DNA of 64,000 nucleotides from Paenibacillus tyrphae (GCF_000722545.1 NZ_JNVM01000021.1:74174-138173); one strand, 5' to 3'; positions 39,743 to 48,757 are shown, numbered from the stretch's first letter. Notes: generated from the sequence alone by a model not told the origin. Numbers and translations are program-made.

Positions 39743-41464
39743 ATGCGACAACAAAATCTGCTCATGCCTACTCTGCGGGAAGTCCCGTCGGATGCCGAGG
39801 CGGCCAGCCACCGGCTGATGCTGCGGGCCGGCTTGATCCGGCCGCTTGCGGCGGGGGTGTACACGTATTTGCCGCTCGGCCGCCGTGCGCTTCGCAAGGC
39901 TGAGGCGATCGTCCGGGAGGAGATGGACCGGATCGGCGCACAGGAGGTGCTGCTGCCGGCCATGCAGCCTGCCGAGCTGTGGCGGGAGTCCGGCCGGTAC
40001 GACGTATACGGACCGGAGCTCGTCCGGCTGCGCGACCGGCATGACCGGGAATTCGCGCTTGGACCGACGCACGAGGAGGTCGTTACGGCGCTCGTGCGGG
40101 ACGAGATCAGCTCATACCGCAAGCTGCCGCTGACGGTATACCAGATTCAGACGAAGTTCCGCGACGAGCGGCGTCCGAGGTACGGTCTGCTGCGCGGGCG
40201 GGAATTTCTGATGAAGGACGCGTATTCGTTCGATACGGACTGGGAAGGGCTGGATGTGACCTACCGGGCGATGTACGAGGCGTATCACCGGATTTTCACC
40301 CGCTGCGGGCTGAATTACCGGGCGGTGGAAGCGGATGCGGGCGCGATCGGCGGCGAGGGCGAGACGCACGAATTCATGGCGCTGGCGGAGATCGGGGAGG
40401 ACACGGTCGTCGCCTGCGGCGGCTGCGGCTACGCGGCCAATCTGGAGAAGGCGGAAGCGGCCGCCGTGCGAGCTGCGGTAGTTGAGGAAGCTGCGCCGCC
40501 GCTGGAGCGCTGGCATACGCCGGACATCCGCACGATTGCGCAGCTGACGGAGCAGCTCGGGCCGGAGGCCTCGCGGCTGATGAAGACGCTGTTGTATTTG
40601 GCGGACGGGAAGCCGGTGGCCGTTGTGGTCCGGGGCGCCGACGAAGTGAACGAATTAAAGGTACAGCGAGTTTTGGGTGCGATTCAGCTTGAGCTGGCCG
40701 ATGCGGATACGGTGCAGTCCGTTACCGGCGCGCCGGTCGGTTTTGCCGGACCGGTCGGGCTGAACGTGCCTCTGTTGGTCGACCGTGAGGTCGCCGCCTT
40801 GAGCGAAGGCATCACCGGCGCGAACGAGCGGGACTACCACTACCGCCATGTCCGGCCGGGCCGGGATTTCCCGCTGGCGCACACGGGAGATTTCCGCGAG
40901 GTACGGCTCGGCGACCGTTGCGTCCGCTGCGGCGAGCCGTTGACGCTGCACCGGGGAATCGAGGTCGGGCACGTGTTCAAGCTCGGCATGAAATACAGCA
41001 CAGCGCTGGGTGCGAGGGTGACAGGCGTCTCCGGCACGGAGCAGGACATCATTATGGGCTGCTACGGCATCGGCGTCTCCCGCCTGTTGTCCGCGGTGCT
41101 GGAGCAGCACCACGACGAGCAGGGCATCGTCTGGCCGCTGTCCCTGGCGCCGTTTCACGTGCATATCATTCCGGTAGCCGTGGCGGACGACGCCCAGCGG
41201 GAGCTGGCGGAGGAGCTGTACGAGCGGTTGCACGTGCTGGGTGTGGAGGTGCTGCTGGACGACCGCGAGGAGCGGCCGGGCGTCAAGTTCAAGGACGCCG
41301 ATCTGATCGGCCTCCCGGTCCGCCTCGTCGTCGGCAAGCGAGCAGGCGAGCGGGTGATCGAGTACAAGGAGCGCCGAGCCCCGGAGGCGGAGCAGCTTAC
41401 CGTGGAGGAAGCGGTACGTCGGGTGCTGGAGCTGGTGAAGCCTGTGGCTTCCGAAGGCGCGTAG
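39743..41464 (+). CDS. proS: prolyl-tRNA synthetase
   Basis: 573 aa class II synthetase of the bacterial type. Motif 2 region includes RDERRPRYGLLRGREFLMKD (about 144-163). An editing insertion (about 225-400) hydrolyses mis-charged Ala-tRNA-Pro. The C-terminal anticodon-binding domain starts near HVHIIPVAV (about 473). GGAGG precedes the ATG. Controlled by the T-box leader. Many Paenibacillus carry a second proS; a GC-rich copy with its own T-box would fit either. Confidence 0.95.
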   Translation: MRQQNLLMPTLREVPSDAEAASHRLMLRAGLIRPLAAGVYTYLPLGRRALRKAEAIVREEMDRIGAQEVLLPAMQPAELWRESGRYDVYGPELVRLRDRHDREFALGPTHEEVVTALVRDEISSYRKLPLTVYQIQTKFRDERRPRYGLLRGREFLMKDAYSFDTDWEGLDVTYRAMYEAYHRIFTRCGLNYRAVEADAGAIGGEGETHEFMALAEIGEDTVVACGGCGYAANLEKAEAAAVRAAVVEEAAPPLERWHTPDIRTIAQLTEQLGPEASRLMKTLLYLADGKPVAVVVRGADEVNELKVQRVLGAIQLELADADTVQSVTGAPVGFAGPVGLNVPLLVDREVAALSEGITGANERDYHYRHVRPGRDFPLAHTGDFREVRLGDRCVRCGEPLTLHRGIEVGHVFKLGMKYSTALGARVTGVSGTEQDIIMGCYGIGVSRLLSAVLEQHHDEQGIVWPLSLAPFHVHIIPVAVADDAQRELAEELYERLHVLGVEVLLDDREERPGVKFKDADLIGLPVRLVVGKRAGERVIEYKERRAPEAEQLTVEEAVRRVLELVKPVASEGA

Positions 41465-41526
41465 CAGAAGTAATGGGTCGCTTGAAATAGCTGTACGCAA
41501 ATCAGGAATGCCGAGGAGGAATTCCA

Positions 41527-41781
41527 ATGCAAACCGTTTCGGACTATTTGTTTATCGCCTCATTGCTGACGCTTATTTTGAGTTTTGTGTTCGTGGGCGG
41601 AGGGGGGCGCGGATTTACTAACGGCGTCTCCGCGTACACCACGGATTTGCAGATGCAGCAGGACCCTGGTAAAGAATTCGAACGACAGGATAACGTGATA
41701 AAAAGATTCTTCAAATCGAAGCTGTTCTGGATCGCTGCGGCAGGCATCGTCATTTCGGTGATATTGTCGGAAATGGGGTAA
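41527..41781 (+). CDS. DUF3899-like small membrane protein, 84 aa
   Basis: Two transmembrane helices (about residues 5-24 and 63-82) flank a charged loop (FERQDNVIKRFFKSK). The arrangement matches the DUF3899 family of Bacillales. GAGGAGGA lies 5 bases upstream of the ATG. It follows proS by 62 bases and may be read from it. A strong hairpin (41876-41928) ends the unit. Function unknown. Confidence 0.75.
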   Translation: MQTVSDYLFIASLLTLILSFVFVGGGGRGFTNGVSAYTTDLQMQQDPGKEFERQDNVIKRFFKSKLFWIAAAGIVISVILSEMG

Positions 41782-41875
41782 GCCATACGGCGCAGCAAGG
41801 CAAGGCGGCACACGTTCATGATCCGAATCGGCGTGTTTAGTCCACGCGGCTTTTCGAATCACGACCCCAGAAATT

Positions 41876-41928
41876 GAAACAGCGACAGCCGTGGACGAGA
41901 AAATAAAGTCCTGGTCTGTCGCTGTTTC
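41876..41928 (+). terminator. strong hairpin after the DUF3899 gene
   Basis: GAAACAGCGACAG and CTGTCGCTGTTTC form a perfect 13-bp stem around a 27-base loop. Only a weak T-run follows. Confidence 0.6.
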
Positions 41929-41989
41929 ATTAAACTTTAATAGAAGAGCAGCCTATTTGCTTTTTTATGGGAATATCTGTAAATCTATT

Positions 41990-42550
41990 TTATTCGGCGG
42001 CCATTGCGTCTGCTTTCGTTTGATGAACCGTACCAAATGGATGCTGAGGCGGAGCATAGATACTATAAAGTTTAAGCGGGGTATTGCCCGTATTTATTAT
42101 ATTGTGCCATTTACCAGCAGGGACCATGATTGCATAACCAGCATAAACCCTTTTTTCAAAGTTGATGTTATTTTTAGTATCCCCCATGCGAACTACACCT
42201 TGCCCCTGTTCAATACGCAAGAACTGGTCAACGGTAGGATGAACTTCCAAACCGATGTCTTCCCCAACATGGATACTCATCAAAGTGACTTGTAAGTGCT
42301 CTCCTGTCCATATGGCAGTGCGAAACGTATTGTTTCGCTTTGCAGCCTCGTTAATATCTACAACAAATGGTGTTCTTCCATAATCTTTTAACTCAATTTT
42401 GCCATGCATGCTTGATAATTGCTGATGACCCAATCGGTTGGAATGGTCTATTTCTTGTGGACTTGCCCAGTACACAGGCTGTCTTACATAGTTGTATATG
42501 GGTGCGTTAACGTAGTATGGATATGGAAACCTATACCTAGCGTAATACAT
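41990..42550 (-). CDS. cupin-domain protein, 186 aa
   Basis: The N-terminus is rich in Tyr and Pro (MYYARYRFPYPYYVNAPIYN), as in spore-coat-associated proteins. The C-terminal half (about 80-175) is a double-stranded beta-helix cupin with HPTVDQFLRIEQGQG (first metal motif) and VPAGKWHNIINTG (second motif, with His). Such proteins bind a metal and may be isomerases, dioxygenases or sugar-binding. It is AT-richer than its neighbours. The N-terminal extension and lone position suggest a spore or surface role, but this is inference. Confidence 0.82.
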   Translation of the reverse strand: MYYARYRFPYPYYVNAPIYNYVRQPVYWASPQEIDHSNRLGHQQLSSMHGKIELKDYGRTPFVVDINEAAKRNNTFRTAIWTGEHLQVTLMSIHVGEDIGLEVHPTVDQFLRIEQGQGVVRMGDTKNNINFEKRVYAGYAIMVPAGKWHNIINTGNTPLKLYSIYAPPQHPFGTVHQTKADAMAAE

Positions 42551-42760
42551 TTTATTTAATCATTCCCTTCGGAGAGTATAAAGTATGTTATTCGCTACGG
42601 CCCGGGAATGATTCTGTAGTGTGAAATCAGTTCTTATAGCAACATTGGTATCCTCCAAGTAACTACCTCACGGCAAAGTGCCTACTTCCTAAAATGAAAT
42701 GAAGGCTCTACAATGGGCTGTGTTGAACAACAACAATCATTTTGAAGGAGAGATCATCCT

Positions 42761-43393
42761 ATGGAACTTCAATTGGCACTGGATCTTGTAGACATTCCCG
42801 GAGCAAAACAAGTGGTTGCGGAAGTGGCGGAGCATATAGATATCGTGGAAATCGGCACGCCGGTTGTCATTAACGAAGGGTTGAGAGCGGTAAAGGAAAT
42901 CAAAGAGGCATTTCCGTCACTGCGCGTTTTGGCTGACCTGAAAATTATGGACGCGGGCGGATACGAGGTCATGAAGGCATCCGAAGCGGGAGCGGATATT
43001 ATTACCGTTCTGGGTGCATCGGACGATTCGACAATTCGCGGCGCCGTTGAGGAAGCCAGAAAACAAAACAAAAAAATTATGGTCGACATGATCAACGTGA
43101 AGGACATTGAAGGCAGGGCCAAAGAAATCGACGCGCTTGGTGTTGATTACATCTGCGTCCACTCCGGTTACGACCATCAGGCGGCAGGCAAAAACTCCTT
43201 TGAGGAGCTTACGGCCATCAAACGTGTCGTCAAGCATGCAAAAACGGCGATCGCAGGCGGCATCAAGCTGAATACGCTGCCGGAAGTCATCAAGGCCAAA
43301 CCGGACCTGGTTATTGTCGGCGGCGGCATTACCAGTCAGGAGGACAAGAAGGCAACGGCGGCTGAAATGAAAAGATTGGTGAATCAGGCCTAA
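42761..43393 (+). CDS. hxlA: 3-hexulose-6-phosphate synthase
   Basis: Fixes formaldehyde onto ribulose 5-phosphate to give hexulose 6-phosphate, the first step of the ribulose monophosphate route, used here for formaldehyde detoxification. 210 aa TIM barrel of the OMP-decarboxylase superfamily. Motifs include LADLKIMDAGGYEVMKASEA (the D-x-K-x-x-D site, about 56-61) and VGGGITSQEDK. AAGGAGAG precedes the ATG. Followed by hxlB after 4 bases. Confidence 0.95.
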   Translation: MELQLALDLVDIPGAKQVVAEVAEHIDIVEIGTPVVINEGLRAVKEIKEAFPSLRVLADLKIMDAGGYEVMKASEAGADIITVLGASDDSTIRGAVEEARKQNKKIMVDMINVKDIEGRAKEIDALGVDYICVHSGYDHQAAGKNSFEELTAIKRVVKHAKTAIAGGIKLNTLPEVIKAKPDLVIVGGGITSQEDKKATAAEMKRLVNQA

Positions 43394-43397
43394 CCTC

Positions 43398-43940
43398 ATG
43401 GAAACGATAAAATATGCCGCTGAGATCGTCAAAGAGCTCCATCGTTCGGTGGAACAGATCGCTGATACAGAAGCCGAAACATTGGCAGATATCATTTCAC
43501 GCTCTAACAAGGTGTTTGTAGCTGGCGCAGGAAGATCGGGTCTGATGGGGCGGGCTTTCGCCATGCGGCTGATGCATATCGGGATAAACGCCTATGTGGT
43601 CGGGGAAACGGTAACTCCCGGCATCGACAAGGACGACGTCCTGATCATCGGGACGGGCTCGGGGGAAACAAGAAGCTTGATCCCGATGGCCCAAAAAGCG
43701 AAAAGTTTGGGGGCGTCCGTTGTAGCGGTCACGATTACTCCCGAGTCGACGATCGGAAGTTTGGCGGATGCTCTGGTAAAGCTGCCGGGATCGCCTAAGG
43801 ATCAAGCGACGATCCAGCCGATGGCTTCTATGTTCGAACAGACATTATTGGTATTTTACGACGCTGTCATTCTCCGGCTGATGGATAAAACGGGACTGGA
43901 CTCCGACCGGATGTACGGCAGACATGCCAACCTGGAGTAA
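43398..43940 (+). CDS. hxlB: 6-phospho-3-hexuloisomerase
   Basis: Converts hexulose 6-phosphate to fructose 6-phosphate, completing formaldehyde assimilation. 180 aa SIS-fold isomerase with VFVAGAGRSGLMGRAFAMRL (about 35-54), the GSGET loop (about 92-96) and a C-terminal MYGRHANLE. Translationally close to hxlA (4-base gap). B. subtilis has the same hxlAB pair next to a divergent hxlR; here hxlR lies downstream in the same direction. Confidence 0.95.
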   Translation: METIKYAAEIVKELHRSVEQIADTEAETLADIISRSNKVFVAGAGRSGLMGRAFAMRLMHIGINAYVVGETVTPGIDKDDVLIIGTGSGETRSLIPMAQKAKSLGASVVAVTITPESTIGSLADALVKLPGSPKDQATIQPMASMFEQTLLVFYDAVILRLMDKTGLDSDRMYGRHANLE

Positions 43941-43944
43941 GTCG

Positions 43945-44110
43945 ATCGCAAGCAATTTACCTGAACGTCCTCGCTGCTCTTGGCTGATGGAGTTGACGGA
44001 ACGCGTTTTTTCGAAGGATGCAAGATTGGATGAGATCAAGGGGGTCATGCACTCTTCCGGGGAAGGGAAGTGGACGGCGGAGGAAGCTATGGAGCTGCAG
44101 TTGACGCATT
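43945..44110 (+). pseudogene. relic of 6-phosphogluconate dehydrogenase (gnd)
   Basis: A frame immediately after hxlB reads ...DARLDEIKGVMHSSGEGKWT and then AEEAMEL. This is the conserved central signature of 6-phosphogluconate dehydrogenases (I-x-G-x-x-x-x-S-G-E-G-x-W-T-x-x-x-A). Only about 50 codons remain; the NADP-binding N-terminus and the catalytic lysine region are missing and similarity stops at about 44105. The intact gene probably followed hxlB and supplied ribulose 5-phosphate. Confidence 0.65.
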
Positions 44111-44165
44111 CGAATCATGTATACACTCGTCAATTCCTTAAGTTTCCAAATCGAATGTATATCCT

Positions 44166-44195
44166 TTTACCTATTGTAGATGCTTATGGTATACT
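44166..44195 (+). promoter_or_regulatory. promoter of the hxlR-type gene
   Basis: TTTACC (44166-44171) and TATACT (44190-44195) with an 18-base spacer, ending 19 bases before the start codon at 44214. Confidence 0.55.
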
Positions 44196-44213
44196 ACCGG
44201 GAGGAGGGGATGG

Positions 44214-44600
44214 ATGATGGCGAACGAAGTAAAAGATCGCATCGATTTGATGACGATTAACTGCGAGAAGGAATTGACGCTGGCCGTGATCGGAGGTAAA
44301 TGGAAATTAATCATTTTGTGGCATCTCGGTTTGGAAGGAACGAAACGGTTTAGCGAGCTGAAAAAGCTGATCCCCCACATTACTCAAAAAATGTTAACCA
44401 ACCAGCTGCGCGAATTGGAAGAGGATCAGTTGATCTTCCGTAAAGTGTATCCCGTAGTCCCGCCCCGGGTAGAGTATTCTTTGACGGAACACGGCGAAAG
44501 TCTCATGCCTGTCTTGAAAATGATGTACAATTGGGGGAAAAATTACGGGGAACAAGTCATATGGAAAGACGGGCGGACTTGCCAGGAGACCGCATTATAG
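44214..44600 (+). CDS. hxlR: HxlR-family transcriptional regulator
   Basis: 128 aa winged-helix regulator: CEKELTLAVIGGKWKLIILW (about 18-37, including the conserved N-terminal cysteine), ITQKMLTNQLRELEEDQLI (recognition helix region) and VEYSLTEHGESL (wing). HxlR activates hxlAB in response to formaldehyde in B. subtilis, using this cysteine region. Its position after hxlAB and the gnd relic supports that role here. GGAGGAGGGG precedes the ATG. Confidence 0.9.
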   Translation: MMANEVKDRIDLMTINCEKELTLAVIGGKWKLIILWHLGLEGTKRFSELKKLIPHITQKMLTNQLRELEEDQLIFRKVYPVVPPRVEYSLTEHGESLMPVLKMMYNWGKNYGEQVIWKDGRTCQETAL

Positions 44601-44637
44601 TCGACCCTCGACACGTTGGCCTACTTGAAATTTATAG

Positions 44638-44689
44638 GATCAAGTTCTTGTCATTTCACAAGCGACAAGGGCTTGATTCTTTTGTTTTT
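44638..44689 (+). terminator. terminator after hxlR
   Basis: GATCAAG-CTTGTC and GACAAG-GCTTGAT form the stem, followed by TTCTTTTGTTTTT. Confidence 0.8.
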
Positions 44690-44710
44690 CATGTGGATTT
44701 AAAAAACGTT

Positions 44711-44762
44711 GTTGACATGACACCAAATGGTGACCTATAGTTAAAGAGACACTAAATGGTGT
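44711..44762 (+). promoter_or_regulatory. promoter with two operators for the ArsR/SRPBCC pair
   Basis: TTGACA (44711-44716) and TATAGT (44735-44740) have an 18-base spacer. GACACCAAATGGTGAC (44718-44733) fills the spacer and GACACTAAATGGTGTC (44747-44762) covers the start-site region. The repeats are 29 bases apart. Binding by the ArsR-type protein would block the promoter. Confidence 0.75.
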
Positions 44763-44844
44763 CCTATTAGAAGTCAGTCATTTGGATAGTTTGGAGCCTG
44801 AATAAGTTTCACTTGAATCAACAAAATATTTAGGAGAAGGTATT

Positions 44845-45174
44845 GTGAGCGAGAACAACCAGTTGCGGGATGTGTATGACGCGATTGCAGATCCAACTAG
44901 GCGCCGACTGATTCGTCTGTTGGCAGAGGCGGAGGAGATACCGCTTCATGAATTAACCGCACAGTTTCAAATGGGCCGTACAGCGGTATCCAAGCATTTG
45001 ACAATTCTTAAAGAGGTCGGACTTGTCCTTGATCGAAAAGTCGGCAGAGAAACGCGATTTAGGCTAAACGCCTCTCCACTCCAAGAAATTCAAGACTGGG
45101 TGGCTTTCTACAGCAAGTTCTGGAGTACGAACATGTTGCGCTTGAACCAACTATTAGAGGAGGAAGAGGAATGA
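44845..45174 (+). CDS. ArsR-family winged-helix repressor
   Basis: 109 aa. The helix-turn-helix is IPLHELTAQFQMGRTAVSKHLTIL (about 33-56), opened by the family's YDAIADPTRRRLIRLLAE. No cysteine metal site is seen, so the signal is probably not a metal. GTG start with AGGAG 8 bases upstream. It overlaps the next gene by 4 bases (ATGA), a common ArsR-SRPBCC pair in which the regulator controls both. The operators at 44718-44762 are its likely sites. Confidence 0.9.
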   Translation: MSENNQLRDVYDAIADPTRRRLIRLLAEAEEIPLHELTAQFQMGRTAVSKHLTILKEVGLVLDRKVGRETRFRLNASPLQEIQDWVAFYSKFWSTNMLRLNQLLEEEEE

Positions 45175-45593
45175 GTTTAACATTAACCTTGGATTTTCAG
45201 TACACGACATCGATCGAGAAGCTTTGGTCTGCCTTAACCGATTCAAGCAAGCTTGCCAAGTGGGTGGTCAACATCCACACCGGTCAGGCAATGGAAAATA
45301 ATTTTAAGCCCGTCGTAGGACACCATTTTCAGTTCCGCACTCAGCCGACCGAATGGTGGGATGGAATTGTTGACGGCGAAGTGCTTATCGTGGACGCACC
45401 AAACCGGTTGTCCTATACTTGGGCCAGCGGAGGAGAGAAGCACACGGTCACCTGGACGCTGCAGGATTTAGGGGACGGAAAGGTTAACCTTCATCTCAAA
45501 CAAACCGGAATCTCCAATGATCCAGCACTCAATGGAGCTAAGTATGGCTGGAGTAAATGGTGCGGCGAGCTTGAAAAGGTATTGGAACAATGA
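45171..45593 (+). CDS. SRPBCC/AHSA1-domain protein
   Basis: 140 aa protein of the START/Bet-v1-like fold, a hydrophobic-cavity domain. Motifs include SIEKLWSALTDSSKLAKWVV (about 13-32), FQFRTQPTEWWDGIVDGEVL and the C-terminal helix GAKYGWSKWCGELEKVLEQ. Translationally coupled to the ArsR repressor. Such pairs may bind or modify a small hydrophobic compound; the ligand is not known. Confidence 0.9.
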   Translation: MSLTLTLDFQYTTSIEKLWSALTDSSKLAKWVVNIHTGQAMENNFKPVVGHHFQFRTQPTEWWDGIVDGEVLIVDAPNRLSYTWASGGEKHTVTWTLQDLGDGKVNLHLKQTGISNDPALNGAKYGWSKWCGELEKVLEQ

Positions 45594-45737
45594 TCGCATT
45601 TCATGAGAAGGGCTGGGATCCCCAGCTCCTTACTCTATTATTATCCATAGCACGAATTTAAATCATCTATTCAATAAAGCAATCATTCGCGTTACTTCAT
45701 CGCATAAGGATCAAAAATACGAGTAAAGGAAGGTATT

Positions 45738-47987
45738 ATGTCCCAAGAATATATAGAAATCCGCGGTGCCCGGGAAAATAACCTTAAAGATGTATCTTTG
45801 CGCATTCCCAAGCGCAAAATCACCATTTTTACCGGCGTATCCGGTTCCGGCAAATCGTCGATCGTTTTTGATACCATCGCCGCCGAATCCCAGCGTCTGC
45901 TTAACGAAAACTTCAGCATGTTCGTCCGCACCTTTCTGCCGCGTTTTCCGCAACCGGATGCAGACGCGATCGAAAATCTTAGCATGGCGGTCATCGTCGA
46001 CCAGAAACGATTGGGTGGCGGCGCTCATTCGACCGTAGGCACGATTACCGATATTGCACCGATACTGCGGCTGTTGTACTCACGTGTAGGTCAGCCTTAC
46101 GCCGGTAAAGCCAATGCCTTTTCCTTCAACGACCAACAAGGCATGTGCCCGGAATGCAACGGCGTCGGCCGCAAGCTTGGAGTTGACTTGGAGAGAGCAT
46201 TGGATCTATCCAAATCACTCAATGAAGGTGCCCTCTTGCTTCCGGAGTGTGGTGTTGATGGTTGGGATTGGAATATTTTAACCCAGTCGGGTTTGTTTGA
46301 TAACGACAAAAAGCTTGCCGATTATACCGAGGCAGAAATGGAACAGCTTCTGTACGGCAAACCGCATAAGGTTGAAATGCAAGTTGGAGGGAAACCTGTA
46401 AAATTCACCTTAGAGGGAATTATTGAGAAGTTCAGCGGCAAGTACATCAAGCGAGATGTCAAAACGAAGTCGGAACGCACCCAGAAAATGGTGGAGCCGT
46501 TTATAACCGATGGCCCATGCCACCTTTGCCGCGGCGCTCGTCTGAGCCAAGCGGCTCTCAGCTGTAAAATTAACGGCAACCATATTGCCGAACTATCTTC
46601 CATGGAGGTAGGTCGGCTGATCGAGGTCATCAAGGAAATAAAAGATCCGATAGCGGCACCAATGATTAAAGCATTAACGGAAAGATTGCAGCATCTGGTT
46701 GATATTGGCCTGGAATATCTCAGTCTCGACCGCGAAACCGACACTTTATCCGGCGGAGAATCACAGCGTGTCAAAATGGTCAAACACCTGAGCGGCAGTC
46801 TCGTGGATGTGGTATACATTTTTGATGAGCCGAGCGTTGGTTTGCATCCCCGCGATGTGCACCGGCTCAATGACTTACTGCAAAAACTGCGCGATAAAGG
46901 CAATACGGTCATTGTCGTCGAACACGACCCCGATGTGATTCAAGTAGCCGATCATATAGTCGATGTCGGACCTTTTGCCGGCAGCCGCGGCGGTACCATT
47001 GTTTACGAAGGCAGCTTCCCCGGTCTGCTGCAGGCAGATACTCTGACGGGCAATCATATGAAACAGTCGATGCCGCTTAAGGACCATTTTCGTTCTGCCA
47101 CGGGCAAACTATCTGTCGTGGACGCCAGTCTGCACAACTTGAACAATGTGAGTGTCGATCTTCCAACGGGTGTATTAACCGTAGTGACAGGCGTTGCCGG
47201 CTCCGGCAAAAGCACATTGATCAACGAGGTGTTTTTGCAGCAGCATCCCGATGCGATAGTGATCGACCAGACGGCTGTCGGTGTCTCCACCCGTTCGAAT
47301 CCGGCCACCTACACGGGCATCATGGACGACGTGCGCAAGGCCTTTGCATCAGCCAACAAAGTGAACGCCGGTTTGTTCAGCTTTAATTCCAAGGGTGCCT
47401 GTGAAAACTGCCAAGGCCTTGGTGTTGTTTATACCGACGTGGCATTTTTGGACAACGTTAAAACAACCTGCGAAATATGCGGCGGCAAACGTTTCAAAGA
47501 AGAGGTACTGGCCTACAAGCTGGGCGATAAATCGATCGCCGATGTTCTGGAGATGACCGTTGAACAAGCTTTCTCTTTCTTTGATATCAAAGAAGTTGTG
47601 CGCAGGCTGCAGGCCATGAGTGACGTGGGACTGGATTATCTGACACTCGGCCAGCCGCTCAGCACACTGTCAGGCGGTGAGTGCCAACGCATCAAGCTGG
47701 CCAGCGAACTGCATAAAAAGGGAAGTATTTACGTCATGGACGAGCCGACGACCGGACTGCACATGTCGGATATCGCCCATCTGCTGGCTATCATGAATCG
47801 TCTTGTAGATGCCGGAAATACTGTCATTGTGATCGAACATAACCTAGATGTCATTAGAAACGCCGATTGGATCATAGATATGGGTCCCGAAGGCGGCAGC
47901 AATGGCGGTAAAGTCATATTCGAAGGCACCCCGAAACAGCTTTTAAACGCAAAGCATTCACTTACAAGCAAGTATTTGAGCAGGTGA
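45738..47987 (+). CDS. UvrA-like ABC ATPase, short form (749 aa)
   Basis: Related to the damage-recognition subunit of nucleotide excision repair but about 190 residues shorter than UvrA, so the UvrB-binding region is probably missing. Two nucleotide-binding domains: Walker A GVSGSGKSS (about 32) and GVAGSGKST (about 489), signatures LSGGESQRVKM and LSGGECQRIKL, Walker B FDEPSVGLHP and MDEPTTGLHM. Zinc-finger segments CPECNGVG, CHLCRGAR, CENCQGLG and CEICGGKR. Class II UvrA proteins of this size (for example DrrC) are linked to resistance to DNA-binding drugs. GGAAGGTATT precedes the ATG. Monocistronic. Confidence 0.9.
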   Translation: MSQEYIEIRGARENNLKDVSLRIPKRKITIFTGVSGSGKSSIVFDTIAAESQRLLNENFSMFVRTFLPRFPQPDADAIENLSMAVIVDQKRLGGGAHSTVGTITDIAPILRLLYSRVGQPYAGKANAFSFNDQQGMCPECNGVGRKLGVDLERALDLSKSLNEGALLLPECGVDGWDWNILTQSGLFDNDKKLADYTEAEMEQLLYGKPHKVEMQVGGKPVKFTLEGIIEKFSGKYIKRDVKTKSERTQKMVEPFITDGPCHLCRGARLSQAALSCKINGNHIAELSSMEVGRLIEVIKEIKDPIAAPMIKALTERLQHLVDIGLEYLSLDRETDTLSGGESQRVKMVKHLSGSLVDVVYIFDEPSVGLHPRDVHRLNDLLQKLRDKGNTVIVVEHDPDVIQVADHIVDVGPFAGSRGGTIVYEGSFPGLLQADTLTGNHMKQSMPLKDHFRSATGKLSVVDASLHNLNNVSVDLPTGVLTVVTGVAGSGKSTLINEVFLQQHPDAIVIDQTAVGVSTRSNPATYTGIMDDVRKAFASANKVNAGLFSFNSKGACENCQGLGVVYTDVAFLDNVKTTCEICGGKRFKEEVLAYKLGDKSIADVLEMTVEQAFSFFDIKEVVRRLQAMSDVGLDYLTLGQPLSTLSGGECQRIKLASELHKKGSIYVMDEPTTGLHMSDIAHLLAIMNRLVDAGNTVIVIEHNLDVIRNADWIIDMGPEGGSNGGKVIFEGTPKQLLNAKHSLTSKYLSR

Positions 47988-48211
47988 TTGTTCGCCCCCT
48001 TTTTTTGGACCTGCATGGGACAATCCAGAAGTCTAATGTCAAGAATAATCCGCTCATCGAATTCTCATTAACTTCTAATATTCGTGGATATTCCTAGGAG
48101 CTGCTTGTTCCAGGAACCCATATGGTAAATTCCTCCAACTTAAATCTATGGTACAGTAGCTCTGGTGGCCGAGCTGGCTAACCAATGGATCCATAAGGAG
48201 GATGTCCGAAC

Positions 48212-48715
48212 ATGTCACAAGTGAAGAAAAATCGCCTTAGTAAATCGTTATTGGGCATAGCTCTAAGTCTTTCCGTATTCGGTTCGGCGAGCCTGCTGCT
48301 GCCTACACCGTCGGCGCAGGCCGCAACAGCGAGCGCCTCAAAGGCAGATCAAATCGTGAATACGGCTCTATCTTACCAAGGTAAAGTAAAATACAGCTTT
48401 GGTACAAAAGATCCGCAACATCTGATTTTCGACTGCTCCTCGTTCACCCAATTTGTATTCAGTAAAAACGGCATTTCGATCCCATGGGGCTCCAGTGCCC
48501 AGACTCGCGTCGGATCGCCGGTAAAGGACAAAGCGCATCTGCAGAAGGGCGATCTTGTCATGTTCAGCGTCAATACACCGGGCAAAATCAACCACGTCGG
48601 TATTTATCTGGGTAACGGCAAATTCGTCGGCAACTCTCCAAGCCGGGGTGTTGCCATCTATGATATGAACTCGGGCTATTGGAAGAACCGTTATATCACC
48701 GGACGTCATCTGTAA
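48212..48715 (+). CDS. secreted NlpC/P60-family peptidoglycan hydrolase
   Basis: 167 aa with a signal peptide ending at AQA (about residue 37). The mature part is one NlpC/P60 domain with the nucleophile in FDCSSF (about Cys74), the histidine in INHVGIYLG (about 130) and a third polar residue in the NSPSRG segment. No binding domain is attached, so it may act on nearby wall or need a partner. AAGGAGG lies 10 bases upstream. It cleaves peptide stems in the cell wall. Followed by a terminator. Confidence 0.92.
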   Translation: MSQVKKNRLSKSLLGIALSLSVFGSASLLLPTPSAQAATASASKADQIVNTALSYQGKVKYSFGTKDPQHLIFDCSSFTQFVFSKNGISIPWGSSAQTRVGSPVKDKAHLQKGDLVMFSVNTPGKINHVGIYLGNGKFVGNSPSRGVAIYDMNSGYWKNRYITGRHL

Positions 48716-48757
48716 ACTTGTGAATACCATCAATACTTAAATCATTTTGACTCCAGG

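Noticed and set aside
48159..48185. GGTGGCCGAGCTGGCTAACC as a tRNA fragment
   Set aside because: No acceptor or T-arm partner and no GTTCGA segment; probably just leader sequence of the NlpC/P60 gene.
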